Translations under genes and position numbers: made by a program
The notes under the pieces: generated by a model
Databases searched by the model: none
What the model was told of the DNA's origin: nothing
The model's input: the letters and a program-made list of their open reading frames with translations, nothing else
Assembly (NCBI RefSeq): GCF_003697845.1
Contig: NZ_RDQE01000005.1
Location: 62,001 to 126,000, forward strand
Source: Halobellus captivus
GTDB lineage: Archaea > Halobacteriota > Halobacteria > Halobacteriales > Haloferacaceae
Reading direction: 5' to 3'
Length of the DNA: 64,000 nucleotides
Shown here: positions 22,757 through 32,553 of the stretch, in pieces
How the letters are laid out: each line of letters starts with the position of its first letter
Numbering within the stretch: the first letter of the stretch is position 1

Positions 22757-25700
22757 ACTTCTATCCTACGAGGGTTCGTCTGAAACTATTGCGGTCGGCG
22801 ACTCGGATCGGATGGTTCCTGCTTCAATCCCACGAGGGTTCGTCTGAAACGGGCGAGCTCGACCGGACCGTGTCGACGTGGATCGCTTCAACCCCACGAG
22901 GGTTCGTCTGAAACGGCCCACGAGCAGGTGACGCTGGGGGAGGTGACGGGCGCTTCAACCCCACGAGGGTTCGTCTGAAACCCGGCGTTTGAGTGGACGC
23001 TACTCCATGATAACGGGCTTCAACCCCACGAGGGTTCGTCTGAAACCGGCCCGATGCGAGCGCCGTCCTCGACGTGGTACCTCGCTTCAACCCCACGAGG
23101 GTTCGTCTGAAACCGGACCAGCTCCGCGCCTTCGTCGAACGTCGCGGCGTGCTTCAACCCCACGAGGGTTCGTCTGAAACCACTCCCCCACACGAGGGGA
23201 CACCCACCCGCGGAGTCGCTTCAACCCCACGAGGGTTCGTCTGAAACCAGGCAGAGACGCGGGGGACGCGGACGGCCACCCCGCTTCAACCCCACGAGGG
23301 TTCGTCTGAAACCGCGACGTTCTCCGAGTTCACGATCTCCGACGGGGCTTCAACCCCACGAGGGTTCGTCTGAAACAACCGAGAGGCTATCGACCTAAAC
23401 GACATCGACAAGCTTCAACCCCACGAGGGTTCGTCTGAAACTGGACGACCGGATCGACTCGGGGAGTTGGCCCGCTTCAACCCCACGAGGGTTCGTCTGA
23501 AACAGTCGTAGAGCCCCTCATCGAGATTCGAGCTGTCGCTTCAACCCCACGAGGGTTCGTCTGAAACGCGGTTCGACCGCCGCCGGTGGATCGAACGCCG
23601 GGGGCTTCAACCCCACGAGGGTTCGTCTGAAACTTGTTCGGGTTTCCAAAGTGGATGTTCCTCGCCCGCTTCAACCCCACGAGGGTTCGTCTGAAACCGT
23701 CTCGCGTTTCGCCCGCTCGTCGATGAGCCGGCGGCTTCAACCCCACGAGGGTTCGTCTGAAACCGTCTCGCGTTTCGCCCGCTCGTCGATGAGCCGGCGG
23801 CTTCAACCCCACGAGGGTTCGTCTGAAACCGCTCCGCCGAGCAAGGCCGTTAGCCCCCACGCGAGGCTTCAACCCCACGAGGGTTCGTCTGAAACGGACG
23901 CCGTCGACACCGACCACTCCGAGATCGACGGGCTTCAACCCCACGAGGGTTCGTCTGAAACGCTCACCAGACGACACGCAGTACAAGACACCAGGACGGC
24001 TTCAACCCCACGAGGGTTCGTCTGAAACCGTTGCCGCCCGCGGCGGCCTCGGCCTCCTGGAAGGGGCTTCAACCCCACGAGGGTTCGTCTGAAACTCGCC
24101 GGAGACAGCGAGCGCTTTGCCGTCGTCTCGCTTCAACCCCACGAGGGTTCGTCTGAAACCCGTCCCCAACTCGGACTACGGCGTGTTGGACATCGCTTCA
24201 ACCCCACGAGGGTTCGTCTGAAACTATGGATCGCTGTCACGCTCGGCCAGCCGGGCGAGGCTTCAACCCCACGAGGGTTCGTCTGAAACCGCTGTTTCTG
24301 GAGTCGCGCTTTTACACCACGTACAGCTTCAACCCCACGAGGGTTCGTCTGAAACTGTCTGCCGATATACGTCGTTCCAGTCCCCCCGATCGCTTCAACC
24401 CCACGAGGGTTCGTCTGAAACCCGCTATACGAAGTCGACTACTCCGAGCGCGCGGGGCTTCAACCCCACGAGGGTTCGTCTGAAACCGATCGACGCGACG
24501 CTACGCCCGGTCGAGAGCCCCGAGCTTCAACCCCACGAGGGTTCGTCTGAAACCTGAGGCAATCGGGCAACATCGAACCATCAGACCTGCTTCAACCCCA
24601 CGAGGGTTCGTCTGAAACGATCGACGTGCTGGTGACGCTCCACGAGCGTTACGCGCTTCAACCCCACGAGGGTTCGTCTGAAACAGGCTGCTCGGAGAGC
24701 CAGATGGCGTCGATGTCATCGCTTCAACCCCACGAGGGTTCGTCTGAAACAACCGCCTCGTCGATCGTCCGGGTCGCCGCGTTCTGCTTCAACCCCACGA
24801 GGGTTCGTCTGAAACGAGCACATCAAGACTGCCATCAAAGCGGCCGACTCGGGCTTCAACCCCACGAGGGTTCGTCTGAAACTCGCGGAGTTGGCGGACG
24901 ATTTCTTGCCGCGCGGTCCGCTTCAACCCCACGAGGGTTCGTCTGAAACGTTAGAGTTTCAAGCCCGCGACACCGATGGCCAAGCTTCAACCCCACGAGG
25001 GTTCGTCTGAAACCGTCGCGGTCGTCATCCCGACGTGGCTCGTTCTCCAGCTTCAACCCCACGAGGGTTCGTCTGAAACGTAGTGTCTCGGGGAGTGGGT
25101 CGGACGTAGAGCGCGCTTCAACCCCACGAGGGTTCGTCTGAAACTGTCCTTGAGCGCCTGTGCTTGGTCCGTCCGTACCGCTTCAACCCCACGAGGGTTC
25201 GTCTGAAACCCACGGCGTCGGTGTCCTCCGCGAGTTGGTCCTCGCTTCAACCCCACGAGGGTTCGTCTGAAACCGGCGTCGCATGCGACTGGGACGGAGA
25301 TACGGGCAAGCTTCAACCCCACGAGGGTTCGTCTGAAACATAGCCGCGTCCATTCCGAGGCCGTTCGCCACTGGCTTCAACCCCACGAGGGTTCGTCTGA
25401 AACCCGCGGCCGTCTCGGGTGTGTCGTCGGTGCGTGGGCTTCAACCCCACGAGGGTTCGTCTGAAACGAACAGGCCCATGCGCGTGGCGAGGCCGAGTTG
25501 CCCGCTTCAACCCCACGAGGGTTCGTCTGAAACTATGCGCGTCGAACGACTCGCGGTACTCCCGCAAGAGCTTCAACCCCACGAGGGTTCGTCTGAAACC
25601 CCATCCACGGCGTTAGGCGTCCTCTTCGTTCGTGCCGCTTCAACCCCACGAGGGTTCGTCTGAAACGAGCAACTGCGACGGGACGGGTTTAGTCCGCACG

Positions 25701-26127
25701 TCGTGCTTCAACCCCACGAGGGTTCGTCTGAAACGGGTGTCGCACCTCAACGGGGCGCGTCGCGAGCGAGTGCTTCAACCCCACGAGGGTTCGTCTGAAA
25801 CTCCTGATAGGGCTTGTCGAGCCACGCGTCGACGTCGCTTCAACCCCACGAGGGTTCGTCTGAAACCCTTGTCGTGAGCGACGAGGCGATAGATCGCGGA
25901 CCAGCTTCAACCCCACGAGGGTTCGTCTGAAACTACCGGGTTCTTGTGGGTGGGTGTGGTTAGGGATCGCTTCAACCCCACGAGGGTTCGTCTGAAACCG
26001 ACTCGATTTCCGTGTCCGTGATATTGGGATCGCTTCAACCCCACGAGGGTTCGTCTGAAACACCTATGAGACACGGAAACAACGGGAGAGACGCGGAGCT
26101 TCAACCCCACGAGGGTTCGTCTGAAAC
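22757..26127 (-). CRISPR. CRISPR array, 52 repeats and 51 spacers, type I-B
   Basis: 30-nt repeats begin GCTTCAACCCC and end TTCGTCTGAAAC on the plus strand; the transcribed (minus) form begins GTTTCAGACGAACCC, the classic haloarchaeal I-B repeat. I located 51 near-identical repeats from 22821 to 26127 plus a degenerate one at 22757-22786 (four mismatches); the repeat at 22821 has one mismatch. Spacers are 32-37 nt. The degenerate end is distal and the cas2 side is leader-proximal, so transcription runs right to left like the cas genes. Spacers 23698-23733 and 23764-23799 are identical. Spacer targets could not be searched. Confidence 0.98.
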
Positions 26128-26231
26128 CATGCCCGATTTCCGGGGCATACGCCTGCTAACGTGTGGATACAGTAAAGAGCTTCCGTCAACCCTCAATAGG
26201 CCGCGTCACCCGTGGGGGTCGACGGAACTGG
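26128..26231 (-). promoter_or_regulatory. Probable CRISPR leader
   Basis: The 104 bases between the stop of cas2 and the first perfect repeat, at the end opposite to the degenerate repeat. It contains an inverted repeat ATGCCC...GGGCAT (26129-26148) immediately next to the first repeat. The leader is short for haloarchaea, so promoter elements may extend into the 3' end of cas2. Confidence 0.6.
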
Positions 26232-26492
26232 TTATAGAAACCGCTGGCCTTCGGTTGGATCGTCACCATATACCGTCCGATTAAGGAGTGTATCGGAAGA
26301 TAGCTCATAGATAATCGTTGACTCACCGGGGATTAGCAGGTCATCAATCTCGTCTTTCAGCGTAGCCAGATCACCTTCTGAGATCTCCCCTTCGAGTACT
26401 GAGTTCTGGACATGGGTCAGGTACCGCCGACCGAGTTTGAGAGCCTTCTGCGTGCGGTCGGCTTCCAAGTCGTAGACCATCACAACGTACAT
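26232..26492 (-). CDS. cas2: CRISPR-associated endoribonuclease/adaptation protein Cas2
   Basis: 86 residues starting MYVVMVYDLEADRTQKALKL, with the conserved first-strand Asp (YDLEADR), then LTHVQNSVLEGEISEGDLATL and a ferredoxin-like C-terminus. It forms the Cas1-Cas2 complex that inserts new spacers at the leader end. ATG 26492 sits one base after the cas1 stop; upstream in-frame codons overlap cas1 and are not used. Directly precedes the array. Confidence 0.95.
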   Translation of the reverse strand: MYVVMVYDLEADRTQKALKLGRRYLTHVQNSVLEGEISEGDLATLKDEIDDLLIPGESTIIYELSSDTLLNRTVYGDDPTEGQRFL

Positions 26493-26493
26493 G

Positions 26494-27489
26494 TCACCAC
26501 CACCGTTGGAACGGATCGTATTCCTCACCAGTGAGCAAGTGCTTCTTCATTTTGTACGCTTCGAGCCGCATCAGGTATTGATAGCTGACCTTCCGGTTCA
26601 GGTTCGGGTGCTCAACAGTCCGTTCCAACGTTTCTTCGAATGCCTTCGTGTACGTCTTTCGTCCGGACTCGTTCAACAGACAGGAGCCTAGTTCCGTCTC
26701 GAAATCGGCATCTGAAATCTGGTTTCGGTTCACCAACCGGAATAGGACCCGATCAGCGAGCACGGGTTTGAACAGGTCCGCGATATCGAGCGACAACGAG
26801 TACCGTCGCTCCCCTGGCTCGTGGAGGTAACTGATCGTCGGATCGAGTGCGGTCGCCCGGATCGCCGAGACGCAGTTGGCATAGACCAGCGAATTACCGA
26901 ACGAGATGAGGCTGTTGATCTCGTTGGGTGGTGGGTTGTACTTTCGTCGGCTGAGCTGGAACTCGCTTGGAAGGATTTCGTTGAAGCTCCGGTAGTAGGC
27001 TTTTCTCGCCGTCGCTTCGGTACCCAGTAGTTCATCGATAGGAAGTGAGTCGTCGACACGTGCGGCTGCCGCTTCCAGATCATCGATGACATCGTCGAGA
27101 TCGCAATCCCGGCCGTTGTAGTAGACGACATTTGTCCGCATATTGTGGATGCTTCCCCTCACAATCGCGGCGGCGAGCTGTCGTCGATGTTTGCTATCCT
27201 CGTAGGCGCGTACTTGGTTGACGACGGTCTTTCCGGAGGTCTGCCCGCGTTTCGGCATCACTGAACCCGAGTAGTAATCCTCCCACCCGAAGACGTGGAG
27301 TGCGACTGTGCGGTCGTTGAGAAACGACATCAGCCGCGTGTTGAAATCGATCTGGCCATGGAGGAAGAACGCCTCGGCGTTCTCGATTGGGATGTACTTC
27401 TTGTCGCCCCCGTCGTCGGGAACGAGTCTGAGCGTGTCGTCGCTTCGTTCGAGTCGGCCGTCCGAAAAGACGTGGTAGTTTCGGTCCAT
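26494..27489 (-). CDS. cas1: CRISPR integrase Cas1
   Basis: 331 residues from ATG 27489 (MDRNYHVFSDGRL), the family start. The beta-rich N-terminal domain (ENAEAFFLHGQIDFNTRLMSFL) is followed by the helical catalytic domain with FGNSLVYANCVSAIRATALD, the HEPGERRYSLSLDIADLFKP block (metal-binding His and Asp) and LNRKVSYQYLMRLEAYKMKKH at the end. This is the type I-B Cas1b group. It integrates prespacers with Cas2. Located between cas4 and cas2 with only 1-2 base gaps. Confidence 0.96.
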   Translation of the reverse strand: MDRNYHVFSDGRLERSDDTLRLVPDDGGDKKYIPIENAEAFFLHGQIDFNTRLMSFLNDRTVALHVFGWEDYYSGSVMPKRGQTSGKTVVNQVRAYEDSKHRRQLAAAIVRGSIHNMRTNVVYYNGRDCDLDDVIDDLEAAAARVDDSLPIDELLGTEATARKAYYRSFNEILPSEFQLSRRKYNPPPNEINSLISFGNSLVYANCVSAIRATALDPTISYLHEPGERRYSLSLDIADLFKPVLADRVLFRLVNRNQISDADFETELGSCLLNESGRKTYTKAFEETLERTVEHPNLNRKVSYQYLMRLEAYKMKKHLLTGEEYDPFQRWW

Positions 27490-27491
27490 GG

Positions 27492-28040
27492 TTAACACCA
27501 ACAGAAGTCGTGGTACGCACACGAGTCACAGAACGGTTTTTCCTCGGCCGGTGGCGGCGAGGACTGACTGACGATGTCATGAATCCCACGGATCGCCGTT
27601 TTGATTTTCTCTCTTCGTTCGTCAGTAAGGTCGACAGGCTCTCGTTTGCGTTCTCGGGGATGGGCCAAGACGCCATCTCGCTGGATGTCGGCCACACGGT
27701 CGAGATACCAGAGGTAGTACGACAGCTGCATCTCGGCCGGTTCAGTCAGCGTTGAGGAGGGTTTGACCTCGACGACGCGGCCGTCGTCCAACAGATCGAG
27801 TGAGATCATCCCGAGGTGGAGGTTTTCCCGCTTGTCGCTGTAGGCCGTGTCGTCGACGCGAGTGCCACGAACGACAGTCGGGTTCTCGCGGTCGATTTCG
27901 AGATTCCGGCTCTCGAACCAAAGTTCGCGCTTACAGACGTAGTAGTACTGTATCATGACGCCCGTCACGCGGAACGGGTCGTCAACCGGCTTGCCGCGAG
28001 CTGTGGCGAGGAGTCGATCGACCGGATCAGCGTCGGTCAT
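27492..28040 (-). CDS. cas4: CRISPR-associated exonuclease Cas4
   Basis: 182 residues, RecB-like nuclease with an Fe-S cluster. The first cysteine is in YYYVCKRELWF (~residue 32); three more form FCDSCAYHDFCWC at the C-terminus. The nuclease core shows HLGMISLDLLDDGRVVEVKPS (Asp and ExK). It trims prespacers and checks PAMs before integration. The start overlaps the cas3 stop (ATGA), confirming an operon. Confidence 0.95.
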   Translation of the reverse strand: MTDADPVDRLLATARGKPVDDPFRVTGVMIQYYYVCKRELWFESRNLEIDRENPTVVRGTRVDDTAYSDKRENLHLGMISLDLLDDGRVVEVKPSSTLTEPAEMQLSYYLWYLDRVADIQRDGVLAHPRERKREPVDLTDERREKIKTAIRGIHDIVSQSSPPPAEEKPFCDSCAYHDFCWC

Positions 28041-30670
28041 ATAATTCGCCTCTCCGCGGTACTGTCCGGAATAACGAATCCTGTGTTCTGGTCGAAATAC
28101 TGGCTCAATCCGTGTTCACGGGTATCGAGACACAGGACATCCGTGTCCTCATGAACCGGATTCAGTTGTCCGATTTTTTCCTTCTTATCGGATTCACCGC
28201 GGTAGATCGGCATCGACACGCGTAGCTCTTTGAGCTCATCCATCAGTCGACGAACACGGTCAAACTCGTAGTGCTTCCACGCGTCACGTACCTGTTCTAC
28301 CTGCCTCCGTTCAGCTTCAGTACGACAAATGATGATGTCCACTGCGTTTCGCTGATCGATCAGCGATAGCTCTCTCAATTTATCTCCACGTAGATCGTCG
28401 ACATACTCAACGTATTCCTGTTTACCGACATTTTTGTCGGCATGTAGTCGTCGATAATATTCTGTGACCGCTGTGCGGGCAACCGCTGTCTCCGAAAGAG
28501 GTGTATCAGCTTCACGGATGGAATCCAGCGTTTCGGCTGCAACGGGAAGCAGTGTCGCTCCGCGATTATAGACTGCTTCTGCCGGCGTTTTTTTCTGCTC
28601 GTCTGGAACATCGAGCCACCAGATGATGACCCGCCCTTGTTCTCGTTCAAACGACCGATTACAGCGACCGGCCGCTTGGACGATACTGTCGATTGGGGCC
28701 AAGTCGCGGTAGACGCGGTCGAAGCTGATGTCAACACCGGCCTCAATGAGTTGCGTCGAGACTGTAATAAGACCGTGTTCGTCGTCAGTGAGTTCTTTCG
28801 CTGTTTCGATAAGTTTGAGCCGATCTAGCGGACGAAGACGCGTCGAGAGATGAAGTATCGATACATCGCTTTGGTTTTTGATACGAGTAGCGAGTGCCTC
28901 CGGATCGATGTCAGCTGTCGTATCGGCAGCTTCGAGTTCGTTGGCATAGACATCCCCAACACTCAGGAGCGAACGTCGGGGACCAGTGAGTTCGTCAAAG
29001 AGTGTGCGCGCACTATCAATTGTGTTACAGACGGCAAGGGTTGACGCTCCAGCATCGACCGCACTGAGCAGTTCGGCTCCTGCGTCGGGGTATGCTTTCG
29101 GCTCGGATTGGGTTTCGAGATACCGTTCGGCCGATACATCGAGTTCGTACTGAACGCGTTCGGTCGCCTCGAAGTATACATCCGGATCATCGACCAGTTC
29201 GCTTACGTTGCCTATTCGCTCGGTTCCTGCATCGAACAGCTGTGGCTGCGTGGCAGTCATAGCGATCACCGTCGCGTTGTACTGCTCGGTCAGAATTGTA
29301 ACGAGGCGAGGGATGAGCTTCCACCAGTCAAGTGGTAGGCTCTGTGGTTCATCGAGGATCACAACGCTGTCACGGAGTGCAGAGATCTTCATCGACTGCT
29401 TGTTGGCCGGGCCAGCGAGGCTTTCGAACAGCTGGACGAAGGTTGTCACGGTAAGCCCCGCACGCCAACTTTCGGCGAGCATCCCGGCCACGTCGTCGTT
29501 CCTGTCTGCCTTATCGGCGTCTACGTCGTCTTCGTCGACGATTTTGGTTTCCGAGAGGTGGTGGTGAGCCGTCAGTAACCGACCGAGGGTGTCAGTCTCG
29601 TAGATTTCTTCGACCTCATTGACCACCTGATCGATGATACTGGTAAACGGCAACGCATAGACGATACGCTCGCCGCCGAGTTTATCACGGATCGTCTGTG
29701 CGGCCGACAGCCCGGAGAGTGTTTTTCCCATACCGGTTGGCAGTGTGAGCGTCGCTACACCGCCGCCCCCCTCGGCAAACTCCTCCGCATTCGCTATGAC
29801 AGCTGATCGTGCGCGTGACCGGTAGTGATTCAATCGTTCTGTTCTGGAGCCATCCGGATCAGCAGGCGATGACGATTCGAGATCGTCAACGTACTCGTCT
29901 AATACCCGCATCGATGGCCGTTCTGCTTTGTAGGGTTCCCCCGAGCTAGCATCCTTGCTCCGGCTCGCTGCACTCGTCTTATCCGCAAGCACGAGCGATC
30001 CCCAGCATTCGAGAACCAGTCCATAACAGGAATCGGACAGCGAGTCACGACTGATTGTCGTCCCGCTCTCCGTGGCAACAGCAGCGGCAATCTCGTCAAG
30101 AAGCTCTTTGTACGAATACCGAAAATCGTCCCACGACCCGTGGCTATCAGTTGCACCGTTGAAAATATCGGTCGCAAGCTCAGGAACGTGTTCTTCGATG
30201 TCGTTCAACTGCATGGCGATTGCTGCCTGTTGCTGTTCGGCATTGGTCTGGGCACCCCCCGTTGAGTTCTCCGAGTTGTACGCACGGTTGTGGATGTACT
30301 GAGTCACATCCGGCAGCCGACCGTGGTGTTTGGCAACCGCGACGAAGCCGGCTAGGCAGGTCTCAGTTTCAAATCCCTGTGTGTCGAGGGCGTAATACGC
30401 TGCGAACGAGCCGATTGGGGCATGGTATCGACACGGCTTGTACTCAGGTTCGGTGTTGTGTCGAAGGTACTCCTGAAAGAACGTCGTCGCTTTTCCGAAG
30501 TCGTGAACGTAAGCAAGCGTCTTAACGACTCGCTGTAGCGATTTATCCGCAGGCGTTGATGCCTCGTCAGGCACGATTTTACTGGCTCGTCGGGCGACAT
30601 CATCCAGATGCTCTTGAAGATGGACACCATCATGACCGTCTTCGGGTGGGTGGGAGTACCGAACAGACAT
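28037..30670 (-). CDS. cas3: CRISPR-associated helicase-nuclease Cas3 (HD + SF2)
   Basis: 877 residues. The N-terminal HD nuclease shows HLDDVARRASKI, AYVHDFGKATTFFQ (~residue 55) and VAVAKHHGRLPD. The helicase has LTLPTGMGKTLSGLSAAQ (Walker A, ~315), VVILDEPQSLPLDWW (DExx) and VSTQLIEAGVDISFDRVYRD followed by QAAGRCNR (motifs V and VI). It is recruited by Cascade to degrade target DNA. One-base overlap with the cas5 stop; all motifs appear intact. Confidence 0.97.
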   Translation of the reverse strand: MSVRYSHPPEDGHDGVHLQEHLDDVARRASKIVPDEASTPADKSLQRVVKTLAYVHDFGKATTFFQEYLRHNTEPEYKPCRYHAPIGSFAAYYALDTQGFETETCLAGFVAVAKHHGRLPDVTQYIHNRAYNSENSTGGAQTNAEQQQAAIAMQLNDIEEHVPELATDIFNGATDSHGSWDDFRYSYKELLDEIAAAVATESGTTISRDSLSDSCYGLVLECWGSLVLADKTSAASRSKDASSGEPYKAERPSMRVLDEYVDDLESSSPADPDGSRTERLNHYRSRARSAVIANAEEFAEGGGGVATLTLPTGMGKTLSGLSAAQTIRDKLGGERIVYALPFTSIIDQVVNEVEEIYETDTLGRLLTAHHHLSETKIVDEDDVDADKADRNDDVAGMLAESWRAGLTVTTFVQLFESLAGPANKQSMKISALRDSVVILDEPQSLPLDWWKLIPRLVTILTEQYNATVIAMTATQPQLFDAGTERIGNVSELVDDPDVYFEATERVQYELDVSAERYLETQSEPKAYPDAGAELLSAVDAGASTLAVCNTIDSARTLFDELTGPRRSLLSVGDVYANELEAADTTADIDPEALATRIKNQSDVSILHLSTRLRPLDRLKLIETAKELTDDEHGLITVSTQLIEAGVDISFDRVYRDLAPIDSIVQAAGRCNRSFEREQGRVIIWWLDVPDEQKKTPAEAVYNRGATLLPVAAETLDSIREADTPLSETAVARTAVTEYYRRLHADKNVGKQEYVEYVDDLRGDKLRELSLIDQRNAVDIIICRTEAERRQVEQVRDAWKHYEFDRVRRLMDELKELRVSMPIYRGESDKKEKIGQLNPVHEDTDVLCLDTREHGLSQYFDQNTGFVIPDSTAERRII

Positions 30671-31467
30671 CAGACGAACACCACAGTTCGACCGTCGACA
30701 CTGGCAGCTGACGTGTTTGTAACTTTGAGAGACTCGGCATCAGGATTATACGCGTAGTTGGTGAATCTCGTTGTTGTCCGACCACCAGAGTCAGCTTTCA
30801 TAAACGCTGGTGATTCTTCGATCTGACAGCGTGTGCCTGCCTCAAGGACGACATCGTCGACCGCATTCGGTACGGCCGAATCGACCTCGATAGTGCCGGT
30901 CTGAGGGCCATCCTCAATATCGAACTCACCGTGATACTCGATATCTGCGAGGTGTTCGGAGAGACCGAGACTCGGCACATAGTGAGATTCCCCTGAAGCA
31001 AGCGTTTTACGCAGCTCGGAATACCATTGATCGTCAGCGAGTGCGATATCGATACGGTAGGCCGGATCGACCAGTACCTCGTAGTTGTGCTGCTGCCGGA
31101 GGGTCGTCGGGTCAGGTAGTTTGATGCTGATTTTTCCGCGACCATTGAGTGACTGTAAGTTTCCAGCAGCAGTCGAGAGCGTGTTCATCGGCATGTTAAC
31201 CGTTCGAATCTCACGAACAGGCTCAATTGCGACTGCTGAGTTATCAGGCCCGAACAGGTCGTAGTAACCATCCCGTTCGATTCCAAGGACTGCTGCGAGG
31301 AGTCCAGCAGCGGTTGTACGAGGAATGATCCGATAGGTTTGCTTGACGATGTTGCCCTCGATCCGTCGGAAGTGCCCCCACGGGCCCCGAACGGTAAACG
31401 AGAGACAGCGATCAGGCTGGTCGTCGTCTTCGTCGTCCGTCCAGCCGTCCAGCGATTGTTGGGACAT
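30670..31467 (-). CDS. cas5: Cascade subunit Cas5 (type I-B)
   Basis: 265 residues. The N-terminal RAMP strand reads RCLSFTVRGPWGHFRRIEGN, with the family pattern SFxVxGxxxHFR; YRIIPRTTAAGLLAAVLGIERDGYYD follows. It caps the 5' handle of crRNA in Cascade. Close to Haloferax Cas5h. Preceded by cas7 with a two-base gap. Confidence 0.94.
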   Translation of the reverse strand: MSQQSLDGWTDDEDDDQPDRCLSFTVRGPWGHFRRIEGNIVKQTYRIIPRTTAAGLLAAVLGIERDGYYDLFGPDNSAVAIEPVREIRTVNMPMNTLSTAAGNLQSLNGRGKISIKLPDPTTLRQQHNYEVLVDPAYRIDIALADDQWYSELRKTLASGESHYVPSLGLSEHLADIEYHGEFDIEDGPQTGTIEVDSAVPNAVDDVVLEAGTRCQIEESPAFMKADSGGRTTTRFTNYAYNPDAESLKVTNTSAASVDGRTVVFV

Positions 31468-31469
31468 CG

Positions 31470-32552
31470 TTAGGCCGTGTCGTCGTCACTTGGGAGTGTC
31501 GCAGTCTGTTCGTCGTAGACATCGATTTTCTCGACGGCATCCGCTCCGAGGGCGTCTTCGAGTGCGTCGTGAAGCACCGCTGGTCCACCAAGATCGCCAT
31601 CGTAGGAGAGTTCTAATACGTCGCTGGCAACAAACCGAACTTGGTTGATTCTGTCACTCGCCCCATCGAGTCGATTCACGAGGCCTGTCACGTCAAGCGT
31701 GAGGTCACGAACCGTTCGAAGTTCCTCGTCAGGTTTCGAATGTTCGTCGTCGAGTTCGAGATCACGGTCAAGACCGCCAAGGTGGAAACTCTCGTCGGCG
31801 TACTCGACACGGAAGTAGATCCGCGGTTCCTGTCCGACTTTGCTACGACTAATAGTCTGATTCTTGATCGCGCGCCAGCACAGCGTATCGAGCCGTTTGA
31901 CATCCGCTTCAGTGAGGTTTGTGTCCGCCGCACCGTGTTCGTCGACGAGTCCGTGGAACCGAATCAGCCCGTACTGAATCCGATGGTCGTCAAGATCGAA
32001 CCCGCCCTGCTGTTTGTTCTCCTGTGTGGCGATCACGCTCGTCAGGCTGTCGTACTCCTCGTTTTCGTTGACGGCGTGTATCGATTTGCCGGGTGAGAAC
32101 TGAACGGGGCCAGTGAAGTGATCCGGCAGGTGCTTGGCATATACCTCGTCGGTATCCACTGACATCGTCGCACCAAAGTATCGCACGTCGACGCTTTCAT
32201 TCAGGAACTCCCCGAACACGTCGTCGCGGAACTCGTCGGCTCCCTCGTCATCATCGAGATCGTAGTCGTCGGGCTCGACAGCCTTGAGCCGATTTTCGAG
32301 GAGCTGCCCGCGTGTGTACTGATCGCCGTCTTCCTGTACGTTTCGGATGTAGACGCCGTGGCCGTCATCGTCGAGTTGGTCGCGGAGATACCGCTTCAGG
32401 CGAACGTCGGTAACGATTGCTTGCTGGGTTTGTGGATCGATTCGCGGCCGGTTAGCACCGGACAGTGGGTTGCCGTTTGGATTTGCATCAACGGCATCGT
32501 ACAGGAAGACGATTTCTGAGCGGTTCGTTACTGGATCAGGTGTGTCGGACAT
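31470..32552 (-). CDS. cas7: Cascade backbone subunit Cas7 (Csh2 type)
   Basis: 360 residues. The N-terminus NRSEIVFLYDAVDANPNGNP, then LSGANRPRIDPQTQQAIVTDVRLKR, is diagnostic of Csh2/Cas7 of subtype I-B. Further blocks are VRYFGATMSVD and GPVQFSPGKSIHAVNENEEYD. It multimerises along the crRNA. Follows cas8b after one base. Confidence 0.96.
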   Translation of the reverse strand: MSDTPDPVTNRSEIVFLYDAVDANPNGNPLSGANRPRIDPQTQQAIVTDVRLKRYLRDQLDDDGHGVYIRNVQEDGDQYTRGQLLENRLKAVEPDDYDLDDDEGADEFRDDVFGEFLNESVDVRYFGATMSVDTDEVYAKHLPDHFTGPVQFSPGKSIHAVNENEEYDSLTSVIATQENKQQGGFDLDDHRIQYGLIRFHGLVDEHGAADTNLTEADVKRLDTLCWRAIKNQTISRSKVGQEPRIYFRVEYADESFHLGGLDRDLELDDEHSKPDEELRTVRDLTLDVTGLVNRLDGASDRINQVRFVASDVLELSYDGDLGGPAVLHDALEDALGADAVEKIDVYDEQTATLPSDDDTA

Positions 32553-32553
32553 G

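Noticed and set aside
23477-26063. Long open frames across 23-26 kb with proteins repeating an RRTLVGLK-like or QPHEGSSET-like motif
   Set aside because: They are translations of the CRISPR repeat in different frames, not genes; repeats and spacers explain the periodicity fully.
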